Shown: positions 54,404-61,844 of the stretch, piece after piece | How the letters are laid out: every line of letters starts with the position of its first letter | Position numbering within the stretch: position 1 is the stretch's first letter | Origin: CAZLPW01 sp964561495 | Lineage (GTDB): Bacteria > Fidelibacterota > Marinisomatia > Marinisomatales > UBA1611 | DNA: 61,844 nt | NCBI GenBank assembly: GCA_964561495.1 | Contig: CAZLPW010000007.1 | Location: forward strand, 1-61,844 | Direction of reading: 5' to 3' | The notes under the pieces: model-generated | The model's database searches: none | What the model saw: the letters and a program-made list of their open reading frames with translations, nothing else | What the model was told of the DNA's origin: nothing | Translations under genes and position numbers: made by a program

Positions 54404-56260
54404 CTATTTAATATTAACCAAAACTATAGAAACATCGGCTGGTGTTATACCGGAAATTCTAGAAGCCTGACCAACTGTTTCGGGTTTTATATAAGAAAGC
54501 TTCTCTTTTGCCTCGCTTGAAAGCCCCAAAACGTTTTCATAGTCAAAGCCGTCTGGTATTTGTTTTTCGTTGTTTTGGGACAGTTTTTTTATTTCGCCCT
54601 TTAGTCGCTCTATGTAGCCGGCGTATTTAATTTTGCTTTCTGTCTCAAAAAAAAGCTCATCAACAAGCCAGGGCTCAAAGTCGAAACCTTTCATAACCTC
54701 AGAAAACAAACCAGGAGGAAGGTCTGAAATTTGACAGGCGGGTTGTTTTAAAACGGTTTTTGCTGGCACGCTCTGTTTAATCACGATTTCTTTTTTAGTG
54801 AGGTCTTTGGGCTCAACCGACCGGCTTAAACAGCTAAGAAGCCCCTCCTTAGATGCGATGGTCTTTTCTAATAGGAAACACTCTTCTTTTTTTAGAAGGC
54901 CGTTGTCTTTTGCAAAACGGAGGAGCCGCTCTTCTGTGTTTGAATACCTAAGCAAAAGTCGATACTCTGCCCTTGAGGTGAACATTCTGTAGGGCTCAAA
55001 AGTGTCTTTTGTAATAAGGTCGTCAATCATAACACCTATGTATGAAGAGCTTCTTGATAAAACCAGGGGCCTCCCTCCGCTTGCTTTTTTAGATGCGTTA
55101 ATTCCAGCGATAAGCCCCTGGGCCCCAGCCTCTTCGTATCCAGATGTTCCGTTTATTTGCCCCGCCAGAAACAACCCAGAAAGCTCTTTTGTTTCAAGCG
55201 TTGATTTTAATTGAGCGGGGTGAAAAAAATCATATTCAATAGCGTATCCAGGCCTAAAAAAAGAAGCAGACTCTAACCCGGGAATTGTTCTAAGCGCTTT
55301 AATTTGGGTTTCTTCTGGTAGGCTTGTGGAAAAGCCGTTAACATATATTTGATCAGAATTAATCCACTCGGGTTCAAAAAAAAGAGTGTGCTGGTCTTGT
55401 TTTTCAAAGCGGAAAACCTTATCCTCAATAGAGGGGCAGTATCGTGGCCCAACACCGCCAATGTCTCCAGAAAACATAGGAGACCTGTTAATTTCATTTA
55501 ATATAACATCTTTTGTCTTTTTGTTTGTTTTGAAACTGTGGCAGAGAACGTTTTTTGGAAAAAACTTTTCAGTAAAATATGAAAAGGGAACAGGGTTTTT
55601 GTCCCCGAACTCTTCTTTTGCGAAAGACCAGTTGACTGAGTTTTTGATAAGTCTCGGGGGGGTCCCTGTTTTTAGCCGCCCTGTTTTGAAGCCTAAAGAA
55701 GATAAGGACTCCGTAATCCCAAAAGAGGGCCCCTCTCCCATTCTACCTGCCCGAATTTTCCTCTCTCCAATATGAATTAGACCGTTCAAGAATGTTCCGC
55801 AGGTTAAAACGACGGCCTTGCTTTTGATCACAGACCCATCCAAAAGAACAACCCCAGAAACGGCGTTATTCTTTGTCTTTAAAGAAACCACTTCACCGGA
55901 GACTGTTTTTACCTCAGCGCGGGTTGTTTTTTTTTGCACCAGGCTTTCGTAGTGCCGCTTGTCTACCTGAGCTCGAGGAGACCACACGGACCTCCCCTTT
56001 TTTTTGTTTAAAACTTTAAACTGTATTCCAGCGGTGTCAGCGACGGCGCCCATAGAGCCACCCAAAACATCCATCTCTCTAACCATCTGTCCTTTTGCCA
56101 GGCCCCCTATTGAGGGGTTACAGGACATGCGGCCAAGGGCTTTTTTATCCTGGGTTATTAAAACCGTTTTTTGTTTGAGTTTCCTAGATATTATTGCCGC
56201 CTCTATGCCAGCGTGTCCACCGCCAACAACAACAACATCATATAAACCTGATTGTTTCAC
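54404..56260 (-). CDS. mnmG: tRNA uridine-34 carboxymethylaminomethyl-modifying enzyme, FAD subunit
   Basis: MnmG works with MnmE to modify the wobble uridine of several tRNAs. The FAD motif is DVVVVGGGHAGIEAA, followed by MSCNPSIGGLAKG, the Cys-containing LTCGTFLNG, and the C-terminal SRISGITPADVSIVLV. The open frame extends to 56377, but that part reads through mnmE. I start at the GTG at 56260, which gives MKQSGLYDVVVVGGG, the normal distance to the FAD motif, 7 bases after the mnmE stop. This GTG is the centre of the second parS palindrome. Length is then 618 residues, as usual for the family. Confidence 0.94.
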   Translation of the reverse strand: MKQSGLYDVVVVGGGHAGIEAAIISRKLKQKTVLITQDKKALGRMSCNPSIGGLAKGQMVREMDVLGGSMGAVADTAGIQFKVLNKKKGRSVWSPRAQVDKRHYESLVQKKTTRAEVKTVSGEVVSLKTKNNAVSGVVLLDGSVIKSKAVVLTCGTFLNGLIHIGERKIRAGRMGEGPSFGITESLSSLGFKTGRLKTGTPPRLIKNSVNWSFAKEEFGDKNPVPFSYFTEKFFPKNVLCHSFKTNKKTKDVILNEINRSPMFSGDIGGVGPRYCPSIEDKVFRFEKQDQHTLFFEPEWINSDQIYVNGFSTSLPEETQIKALRTIPGLESASFFRPGYAIEYDFFHPAQLKSTLETKELSGLFLAGQINGTSGYEEAGAQGLIAGINASKKASGGRPLVLSRSSSYIGVMIDDLITKDTFEPYRMFTSRAEYRLLLRYSNTEERLLRFAKDNGLLKKEECFLLEKTIASKEGLLSCLSRSVEPKDLTKKEIVIKQSVPAKTVLKQPACQISDLPPGLFSEVMKGFDFEPWLVDELFFETESKIKYAGYIERLKGEIKKLSQNNEKQIPDGFDYENVLGLSSEAKEKLSYIKPETVGQASRISGITPADVSIVLVNIK

Positions 56261-56268
56261 GTGAAACT
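56253..56268. promoter_or_regulatory. parS centromere site 2 (one mismatch)
   Basis: TGTTTCACGTGAAACT differs from the parS consensus only in the last base. That last base belongs to the mnmE stop codon (TAA on the minus strand), which explains the mismatch. The palindrome centre supplies the GTG start codon of mnmG. It lies 1.87 kb from parS site 1, so the two sites flank mnmG. Confidence 0.85.
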
Positions 56269-57602
56269 TATTTGCCGACACAGAAGTTTTCGAACACGTT
56301 TTCCATAATGTCTTCTGCGCTTGTGGTCCCCAGCAAAGCAGAAAGGGACCTGGTTGATTCCACCAGCTCAAAGGCAACCAGCTCTATCTCAGGGTTGGTT
56401 TCTTTTAGAATGTGAAGTGCCTTTTTTAAGGACACAACAGATTCGTTTATGGCTTGTAGCTGACGGGTTGTTGTAATGATTGACCCATTTGTTTTGGCTT
56501 CTTTAGCTAAAAGATGTTTTTTTATTTCTTCCTTTAGGCTGTTAAGCCCAGCTCTTTTTTTAGCTGAAGTGTAAACCGCTCTGTGTTTTGGCGTTTTTTG
56601 TTTACTGTATTTTATCAAATCATTTTTGTTGTAAACGACAATTTTGTTTTCAGTATCTTCAATATTATCAACACCTTCTACAACATGTAGCACTAGGTCG
56701 GACTCTGAAATAGATTTTTTTGTGCGACGTAATCCCTCTGCCTCTACTTCGTTTCTGGTCTCTCTTGTTCCCGCGGTGTCAACAAGGCGGACACACAAGC
56801 CCCCGATCTGAGTTTCTTGTTCAATTGTGTCTCGCGTTGTTCCGGGCGTTGCGCTTGTTATTGCTCTTTCCTGATTAAGCAACGCGTTAAACAGTGTGGA
56901 CTTTCCTGCGTTTGGTTTTCCATAAAAAACCACCGTTGGGGGCCGGAGGTGGTTTATGTTTTCCCTGTAGTTCTTAATGTATTTTTCAAGTTTTTTGACA
57001 ACAGAAGTTATTGATTTTATTGTGTTTATAAAAAATTTGCCGCCCAGGTCCTCATCAGAGATGTCTAGTGCGTGTTCTATATTTGACGCCGCCAAAACAA
57101 TGTCAGATTTTATTTTTTTTAGGCCCCCAGCATCGTTTTCATTTAATATTTTCTGGTTGAGCTGAAGGGAGCGTTCTGTTTTTGCAGATATGATTTCTCC
57201 TACCGCCTCTGCTTGCAACATGTTTAGTTTGCCATTTAGAAATGCTCTTTTTGTAAACTCACCAGGCTCGGCTAAAACAGCTCCAAAAGAAACAAAAACA
57301 GAAAGAACTTTGGCCACGACCAGGGGAGAGCCGTGGCAAGAAACCTCCACTGTGTTTTCTCCCGTATAAGAGTTTGGCTTACTAAAATAGGTAACCAAGG
57401 CCCGATCAATTAGATCTCCGTTCTTGTCCCAAAGGCGCCTGTGGTAAACAACCCGGGGCTGGTAGTTTTTTTGGTTCTTCTTTGTTATTTTTGACAAACA
57501 AAAAAGAGATCGCGGCCCACTGGCCCTGATCAATGATACTCCGCCACGCCCAGGTGGAGACGATTCTGCTACAATTGTTTTTGGGCTAACACCTGAGGGC
57601 AT
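56268..57602 (-). CDS. mnmE: tRNA modification GTPase MnmE
   Basis: MnmE pairs with MnmG. It has an N-terminal folate-binding domain (TIVAESSPPGRGGVSLIR, EVSCHG, FTKRAFLNGKLNMLQAEAVG) and a GTPase domain inserted in a helical domain. G1 is G228-KPNAGKS-235, G2 is TSATPGTTRD and G3 is DTAGTRET. The C-terminus is FCVGK with the conserved CxGK cysteine. Length (444 residues) is normal. The stop overlaps parS site 2 by one base; yidC lies 6 bases upstream. Confidence 0.95.
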   Translation of the reverse strand: MPSGVSPKTIVAESSPPGRGGVSLIRASGPRSLFCLSKITKKNQKNYQPRVVYHRRLWDKNGDLIDRALVTYFSKPNSYTGENTVEVSCHGSPLVVAKVLSVFVSFGAVLAEPGEFTKRAFLNGKLNMLQAEAVGEIISAKTERSLQLNQKILNENDAGGLKKIKSDIVLAASNIEHALDISDEDLGGKFFINTIKSITSVVKKLEKYIKNYRENINHLRPPTVVFYGKPNAGKSTLFNALLNQERAITSATPGTTRDTIEQETQIGGLCVRLVDTAGTRETRNEVEAEGLRRTKKSISESDLVLHVVEGVDNIEDTENKIVVYNKNDLIKYSKQKTPKHRAVYTSAKKRAGLNSLKEEIKKHLLAKEAKTNGSIITTTRQLQAINESVVSLKKALHILKETNPEIELVAFELVESTRSLSALLGTTSAEDIMENVFENFCVGK

Positions 57603-57608
57603 GTGTCG

Positions 57609-59279
57609 CTACCCCGTTTTTGTGCCCGGGCCTATGGGTTTTCGAGGAGAAAGTTTTTGTTGGGCAATTGTCAAAACATTAAAAAGCGTGTAATAAAGGT
57701 TTAGGCCCGAAGGAAACTGGTTGAAAAGCAAAAAGAAAAACACGCTCATGAAATACTGCATCATTTTTTGTTGTGGCTGTTGTTCTACCCCACCAGACAT
57801 TAGCTTTTGCTGGACAAACATTGACGCCCCCATTAGTATTGGCAAAACGGCCACGCCGTTACCATATATAGGCAATGAAAAAGGCAGGTAAAAAATAACA
57901 TCTGGTGAAGAAAGGTCTTTTATCCAAAAAACAAAAGGCTCTGCTCTAAGCTCTATCGTTGATCGAAAAACAACAAAAAGCGCAAACAGCAGTGGCATTT
58001 GCAACAACATCGGAAGGCAGCCGCCCAGTGGGTTCACCCCCTTTTCCTTATACATTTTCATTGTTGCCTGATTTAACTTTTGTGGATTGTTTTTGTATTT
58101 CTCTTTTAGTTTGTTTATTTCTGGTGCGAGTCTTTGCATAGCCTGAGTTGATTCATAACTTTTTTTGGTTAGCGGGTAGACAAGAACCTTTATTGCTATG
58201 GCAAAAAGGATTAAAATAAATCCATAGTTTGGTATAAGGGTTTTCATTTTTTTTAGTGTCCAAAGCACACCCTTTGATATCGGCTTTATTGGGCCCCATC
58301 CAAAGCTCATTATTTCCTCAAGGGTTGGCGTAAGAGTTTTTATTCTATCATATTCCAAGGGCCCGAGATATAAGAGAATGCTTGAGTTGGCAGAGGCTGA
58401 CAGGGCCAAAGAAAAATCATATATCTCAGACTCCCCCTTTTTTTGTGACCCGACGATTGCAGACTTTGGTTGGGTGTTTTTATTGGGAACAAAAGAGGCG
58501 GTAAAATACTTAGTCCTGGTAGAAACCCAGTCTGTTATGCCGTTGTAATCTGACTCAAGATAGTTGGTGCCATCGGCTTTAATTTTTTCCAGCTCTCCAC
58601 CTTGAAAAACAAAAGAGTTTGTATACATAAGGTCATCTGTTTTGTTTTTTTCTGTTAGAGGAAGGCCGCCTCTCCATGAAAAAAAGTACTGACCAGCGAA
58701 CACGCCCTCCGAGATTTTTTCTGTGTTTATGTCTACCTCAACAACATATGAGTCTGGATAAATGGTTAAAGACTTTTCTATTTTACCTAAGGCTGTTTCT
58801 TTAAAAAAAGCCAGCGTTGTTGGCTCGTTTATGACCCGGGTTGAAGGTTTTTGTTTAACAAACCAAGGGTCCTCCAGGTCTAGATCTTCACCGCTGTTGG
58901 ACCGAACAGAGATTAACAGGTTGTTTTTGTTTAGTTCGTTTATAAGGTTAACATAAACACTGTCATGTGTTAAATACTCAAAAAGCTTAAAAGAAACAAT
59001 GGAGCCTCCATTTTTATTTGAGATAACAATTTCGTAAAGGTCTGTTTCAAAAGTGAACAAAGACTCTTTTTGGCTTTGTTTGGTTTTGTTTGATTTTTCT
59101 AGTGTTTTTTTGGGTTTTTCTGTTTTAAGGGTTTCTTCTGTTGGGGGTGGCGGCGTTGTCGCAGTTTGTTCTTCAAAGGTGTCTACCTCCGGTCTCGGGT
59201 TTACAAATTCCATATAATAAGGTGTTAAAATCAGCACCAATGAAATTAATAAAAAGGCTAATAGGGTGTTTCTGTCCAC
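57609..59279 (-). CDS. yidC: Membrane protein insertase YidC
   Basis: YidC inserts proteins into the inner membrane. An N-terminal membrane segment (residues ~6-24) and a Pro/Thr/Lys-rich stretch precede a large periplasmic beta domain, as in Gram-negative YidC. The conserved insertase core follows, with PLTKKSYESTQAMQRLAPEI, KYKNNPQKLNQATMKMYKEKGVNPLGGCLPMLLQMP and later membrane segments. The start is GTG at 59279 without a clear Shine-Dalgarno sequence. Length is 556 residues. It follows rpmH after 107 bases. Confidence 0.95.
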   Translation of the reverse strand: MDRNTLLAFLLISLVLILTPYYMEFVNPRPEVDTFEEQTATTPPPPTEETLKTEKPKKTLEKSNKTKQSQKESLFTFETDLYEIVISNKNGGSIVSFKLFEYLTHDSVYVNLINELNKNNLLISVRSNSGEDLDLEDPWFVKQKPSTRVINEPTTLAFFKETALGKIEKSLTIYPDSYVVEVDINTEKISEGVFAGQYFFSWRGGLPLTEKNKTDDLMYTNSFVFQGGELEKIKADGTNYLESDYNGITDWVSTRTKYFTASFVPNKNTQPKSAIVGSQKKGESEIYDFSLALSASANSSILLYLGPLEYDRIKTLTPTLEEIMSFGWGPIKPISKGVLWTLKKMKTLIPNYGFILILFAIAIKVLVYPLTKKSYESTQAMQRLAPEINKLKEKYKNNPQKLNQATMKMYKEKGVNPLGGCLPMLLQMPLLFALFVVFRSTIELRAEPFVFWIKDLSSPDVIFYLPFSLPIYGNGVAVLPILMGASMFVQQKLMSGGVEQQPQQKMMQYFMSVFFFLLFNQFPSGLNLYYTLFNVLTIAQQKLSPRKPIGPGTKTG

Positions 59280-59301
59280 TTGTTATTGATCAAAGTTTAT
59301 A

Positions 59302-59355
59302 GGGTTTGTATGGGGGCCTGTCTGGCGGGGGGGTAAGCCCACCAAACGGAAACCC
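59302..59355 (-). other. GC-rich foldable spacer between rpmH and yidC
   Basis: In an AT-rich genome, this short stretch is mostly G and C. On the minus strand it has a run of seven C in a loop. It can fold with an outer GGGTTT/AAACCC pairing (59302-59307 with 59350-59355) or with an inner GTTTG...GGGC / GCCC...CAAAC stem. It lies in the rpmH-yidC transcript where rnpA would normally be. It is too short to encode rnpA. A leader hairpin, attenuator or processing site for yidC is possible, but I cannot name a known family. Confidence 0.4.
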
Positions 59356-59386
59356 AAAAAGGTTTTTATTAGAAAACAGATAAAAA

Positions 59387-59521
59387 CTAAACAGACAGTG
59401 TTATCCGGCCATTTTTACGCCGGCGACTAATAACGCGACGACCACCGACGGAGGCCATCCGAGAGCGAAACCCGTGTTTGTTTTTTCTTTTTCTCTTACT
59501 TGGTTGATATGTTCTTTTCAT
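59387..59521 (-). CDS. rpmH: 50S ribosomal protein L34
   Basis: The 44-residue protein reads MKRTYQPSKRKRKNKHGF, then RSRMASVGGRRVISRRRKNGR and a short ITLSV tail. It is the small, very basic L34 that packs into the 50S subunit. It starts at the ATG complementary to 59519-59521. The four-residue tail after GRI is a small extension over the usual end. It is divergent from dnaA, as in many bacteria. The next gene is yidC; rnpA is not between them. Confidence 0.95.
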   Translation of the reverse strand: MKRTYQPSKRKRKNKHGFRSRMASVGGRRVISRRRKNGRITLSV

Positions 59522-59543
59522 GATGTATCCAAAAAAGCGTGCG

Positions 59544-59572
59544 AAAATACAAAAACAACAATCTTAAGGCAA
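59544..59572 (-). promoter_or_regulatory. Candidate sigma-70-type promoter for rpmH
   Basis: On the minus strand TTGCCT (59567-59572) and TATTTT (59544-59549) are separated by 17 bases. Each matches four of six consensus positions. The -10 lies about 22 bases upstream of the rpmH start codon. The spacing supports it; the sequence match is moderate. Confidence 0.45.
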
Positions 59573-59600
59573 AACCAAAAAGAAAAAAAATAAAAGGCAG

Positions 59601-59628
59601 TTGTGTCGGTATAAAAATCTCTTGTAAT
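59601..59628 (+). promoter_or_regulatory. Candidate promoter for dnaA
   Basis: TTGTGT (59601-59606) and TGTAAT (59623-59628) are 16 bases apart on the plus strand, upstream of the DnaA boxes. The -10 matches five of six consensus bases but the -35 only three. The DnaA boxes lie just downstream, which would allow repression of dnaA by its own product. Confidence 0.35.
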
Positions 59629-59646
59629 TTTAAAAGGTAAGGGCGC

Positions 59647-59666
59647 TGTGGATAACTTGTGGAAAA
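59647..59666 (-). promoter_or_regulatory. Two DnaA boxes upstream of dnaA (origin/autoregulation candidate)
   Basis: The minus strand carries a perfect DnaA box TTATCCACA at 59647-59655 and a second with one change, TTTTCCACA, at 59658-59666. The two are in the same orientation, 11 bases apart start to start. They end 9 bases before the dnaA ATG. They could regulate dnaA and, together with the rpmH-dnaA gap, may be part of oriC. Only two boxes are visible, fewer than in a typical oriC. Confidence 0.75.
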
Positions 59667-59675
59667 CATTTATAC

Positions 59676-61028
59676 ATGAATAAAAACGAATTGTGGTCTG
59701 GCGCGGTAAAAGATCTTTCTCTTGGGTTACCTGTTCACGCTATTAACACTTGGATCGATCCGATAAAAGCAAAAGAAATTTCTAAAAATAAAATAGTGCT
59801 AGAGGTGCCAAATCAGTTTTTCTTAGAGTGGGTTGATTCGCACTATAGAAAAACCATTGACGCCTCAGTAAAAAAAATATCAAAAAACAAAATAAGCACT
59901 CTGTTTATGGTTGGCGAGGGCGAGGGTGAAGCAAGACAGGAGAAGGGAGCGACCGAAACGCCAAAAGAAAGGAAAAAGATAATAATTAAAAAACCGAGTC
60001 CAGTAAACAAGGGATATGTATTTGATTGTTTTATTGAGGGAGCAAACAATCAGTTCGCAAAGACAGCATCTCAGGCTGTTGCTAGCGAGCCAGGAAAGCA
60101 GTCTTTTAACCCCTTGATTATATATGGTGGCGTGGGGCTTGGAAAAACACATCTTATTCACGCAATCGGTAACGAAGCTTTAAAAACGGACCCGAGCCTT
60201 AACGTTGTTCTGGCGACCAGTGAAAAATTTACGCTTGATTTTGTAAACAGTTTGCGTAAAAACAAAACCATCGAATTTGCCAAGCTTTATAGAAAAGCAG
60301 ATATTCTTTTAGTTGATGACATTCAATTTTTTTCTGGTAAAGAACAAACCCAGGAGCAGTTTTTTCATACCTTCAACGAGCTATACCAGTCACAAAAACA
60401 AATTGTTTTAACGGCAGATAGGTACCCAAGCGAGATGAGGGGGCTTCAGGACCGTCTGCTTTCTCGTTTTCAGTCTGGTCTTGTTGTTGATATCCAGCCC
60501 CCAGACTATGAAGTTCGTGTTGCCATTCTCATGGAAAAAGCAGAACAAAATGGGATAGAGCTTCCTTATGAAATAATTGAGTTTATAGCAACACACATAA
60601 AAAGCAACATTCGAGACCTTGAGGGCACGATTATTAGAATACTAGCTAAATCTTCATTAATGAACAGAGATATCGACTTTAGTTTAGCCAAAGAGGTCGT
60701 TAAAGAAAGAACAGGGAACAAGCTCGACCTTGGTCTTAATTCGGAAAGCATAATTAATCAGGTTTCTGATGTTTTTGGCGTAGCGCACAAAGACATTGTT
60801 GGAAAAAGCAGGAGAATGGAGATTGTGCAGGCAAGGCAGGTGGCCATGTATTTGTGCAGAAACCTGTTAGACGCCTCCCTAAGTTCTATTGGCCTTAGCT
60901 TTGGAGGCAGAGACCATACAACTGTAATACACGCAATTAAAACCATAGAGCAAAAAGGGCCTAAAAACTCAAACCTTGATAAAACAATAAAATCAATTGA
61001 GGAAAAATTAAGTTTTATTTCTTCCTAG
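59676..61028 (+). CDS. dnaA: Chromosomal replication initiator protein DnaA
   Basis: DnaA binds DnaA boxes and melts the origin. Domain I covers residues 1-~75, and a charged linker (~78-110) follows. The AAA+ domain III has Walker A G151-GVGLGKT-158 and Walker B ILLVDDIQFF, and domain IV is the DNA-binding part with the signature GGRDHTTVIHA near the C-terminus. The 450-residue length is typical. It is transcribed away from rpmH and from the dnaN-gyr block. In many bacteria dnaN follows dnaA directly; here dnaN is 10.7 kb away on the other strand. Confidence 0.96.
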   Translation: MNKNELWSGAVKDLSLGLPVHAINTWIDPIKAKEISKNKIVLEVPNQFFLEWVDSHYRKTIDASVKKISKNKISTLFMVGEGEGEARQEKGATETPKERKKIIIKKPSPVNKGYVFDCFIEGANNQFAKTASQAVASEPGKQSFNPLIIYGGVGLGKTHLIHAIGNEALKTDPSLNVVLATSEKFTLDFVNSLRKNKTIEFAKLYRKADILLVDDIQFFSGKEQTQEQFFHTFNELYQSQKQIVLTADRYPSEMRGLQDRLLSRFQSGLVVDIQPPDYEVRVAILMEKAEQNGIELPYEIIEFIATHIKSNIRDLEGTIIRILAKSSLMNRDIDFSLAKEVVKERTGNKLDLGLNSESIINQVSDVFGVAHKDIVGKSRRMEIVQARQVAMYLCRNLLDASLSSIGLSFGGRDHTTVIHAIKTIEQKGPKNSNLDKTIKSIEEKLSFISS

Positions 61029-61049
61029 AAAAGGTTTAATCTTTTCTAT

Positions 61050-61844
61050 ATGGCGGACAAAACATTCTATTTAAAAAAGACACTCTTTTGGGCTTTGGTT
61101 TTCGATTTTTTAATTGCACTTCCAAATATTCCTGCTGATAGAATTTCCTTTAACTTGAGTGGACATGTTTTAACCCAACCTTATTATAGGAATGTAGACC
61201 TGGACTCGGTTTCAGCTGATGTGAAATACGCCGTGATTTCAATCCACGGATCAGGGCGCAATGCGGACGAACACTTTAGTATAATTAGTACAGCAACGAG
61301 CTCTATTGGCATTGCAGACTCAACGGTTGTTTTAGCTCCGCTTTTCCCAAACCAAGAAGACATTAACCTATACAACCTTGACACATCTGTTCTTTATTGG
61401 TCCGACAGCGATTGGAACGCGGGTGATCTATCAAGAAACACACAGTCCAATCCGAGACCAGAGAGGATGAGCTCATTTTCTTCCTTAGACACAATATATC
61501 ACCGGCTGGCAAATAACAACCCCAATCTAAAAAAAATAATACTAACTGGGCACTCTGCTGGATCTCAGATGGTAGTGCGCTATGCAGCGGGAGGGAGAGC
61601 GGCAAACGATATTTTAGAAAACAGGGAGATAGAGCTTGTCTACGTTTCAACAAACACGCCTTCATTTTTATATCTAGACGAGAACAGGGTTATTGATGAA
61701 AACTCCAGCCCTTTTGAGTTTGGATTGTCTGATTGTTATAACGCTAACTACTATAAATATGGTTTATACAATCTAAACAATTACATGGAAGAGGTGGGCT
61801 TTCAAAATATAATTAATCAATACTTGAACACCCGCGTTACCTAT
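61050..61844 (+). CDS. Exported alpha/beta hydrolase family protein (runs off window end)
   Basis: An open frame begins at ATG 61050, 21 bases after dnaA, and continues for 265 codons to the end of the window with no stop. A hydrophobic N-terminal segment (TLFWALVFDFLIALP) suggests export. VISIHGSGRNADEHF is the beta-strand and oxyanion loop, and LTGHSAGSQMVVRYAAGG contains the nucleophile elbow GHSAG with the active-site Ser. A DSDWNAGD segment lies between them. The catalytic His should be beyond the window. It resembles esterase or depolymerase-like hydrolases; the substrate is unknown. Confidence 0.82.
   Translation, partial: MADKTFYLKKTLFWALVFDFLIALPNIPADRISFNLSGHVLTQPYYRNVDLDSVSADVKYAVISIHGSGRNADEHFSIISTATSSIGIADSTVVLAPLFPNQEDINLYNLDTSVLYWSDSDWNAGDLSRNTQSNPRPERMSSFSSLDTIYHRLANNNPNLKKIILTGHSAGSQMVVRYAAGGRAANDILENREIELVYVSTNTPSFLYLDENRVIDENSSPFEFGLSDCYNANYYKYGLYNLNNYMEEVGFQNIINQYLNTRVTY

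Noticed and set aside
56261..56377. N-terminal extension of mnmG into mnmE
   Set aside because: The extra residues are read from the end of mnmE and do not resemble MnmG, which normally begins about 7-10 residues before the FAD motif.
59280..59386. Spacer as a signal recognition particle RNA or RNase P RNA
   Set aside because: It is too short, and the conserved motifs of those RNAs (such as the GGUCAGG and GGAAG loop of SRP RNA) are absent.

Overview
The window is an AT-rich, gene-dense piece of a Gram-negative bacterial chromosome. Outer-membrane barrels (DUF5916 and alginate-export type), lipoproteins with lipoboxes, a Tat-exported PhoX-like protein and SurA-like chaperones point to a diderm. 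The mix of DUF5916, DUF5117-type metzincin proteases, a homodimeric pyruvate dehydrogenase and low GC suggests a marine FCB-group lineage such as Marinimicrobia (SAR406). That placement is inference from gene content; no rRNA is present. I found no tRNA, rRNA, CRISPR array or insertion sequence.

Region 1 (1-22 kb, mostly + strand) is an almost complete purine pathway: purA (partial), purL, purM, then purQ-S-S, purC, purE, purB, purF, purD, purN, a hotdog thioesterase and purH. Every step from PRPP to IMP is present, plus both steps to AMP. PurE is of the class II (CO2-using) kind and there is no purK. PurQ is fused to what looks like two tandem PurS domains. Phosphate and polyphosphate genes are interleaved: a PhoX-like phosphatase and a PPK2-Nudix fusion sit inside the purine cluster. 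A CYTH triphosphatase, a Na/Pi cotransporter, PhoU and an outer-membrane porin follow it. A pair of 7-bp direct repeats at 11-bp period upstream of the transporter resembles a Pho box.

Region 2 (22-40 kb, - strand) holds a rhodanese, a glycerophosphodiesterase, a penicillin acylase, a DHFR-like reductase and three exported metallopeptidases (M1, M16, metzincin). It continues with the pyruvate dehydrogenase operon aceE-aceF-lpd, a MATE transporter and a small unknown gene. psuG (+) then faces yggS.

Region 3 (41-61.8 kb) is origin-proximal. A long leftward series reads rpmH, yidC, mnmE, mnmG, mfd, two SurA-like chaperones, dnaN, recF, dciA, gyrB, gyrA, yggS. dnaA runs rightward, divergent from rpmH, with two DnaA boxes just before its start. 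Two parS sites flank mnmG, each overlapping a gene start. A very AT-rich 300-bp gap lies upstream of dnaN. rnpA and yidD are missing between rpmH and yidC. The window ends inside an exported alpha/beta hydrolase.

Start codons other than ATG are common (GTG, TTG), and two genes (CYTH and psuG) appear to start at ATT or ATC.
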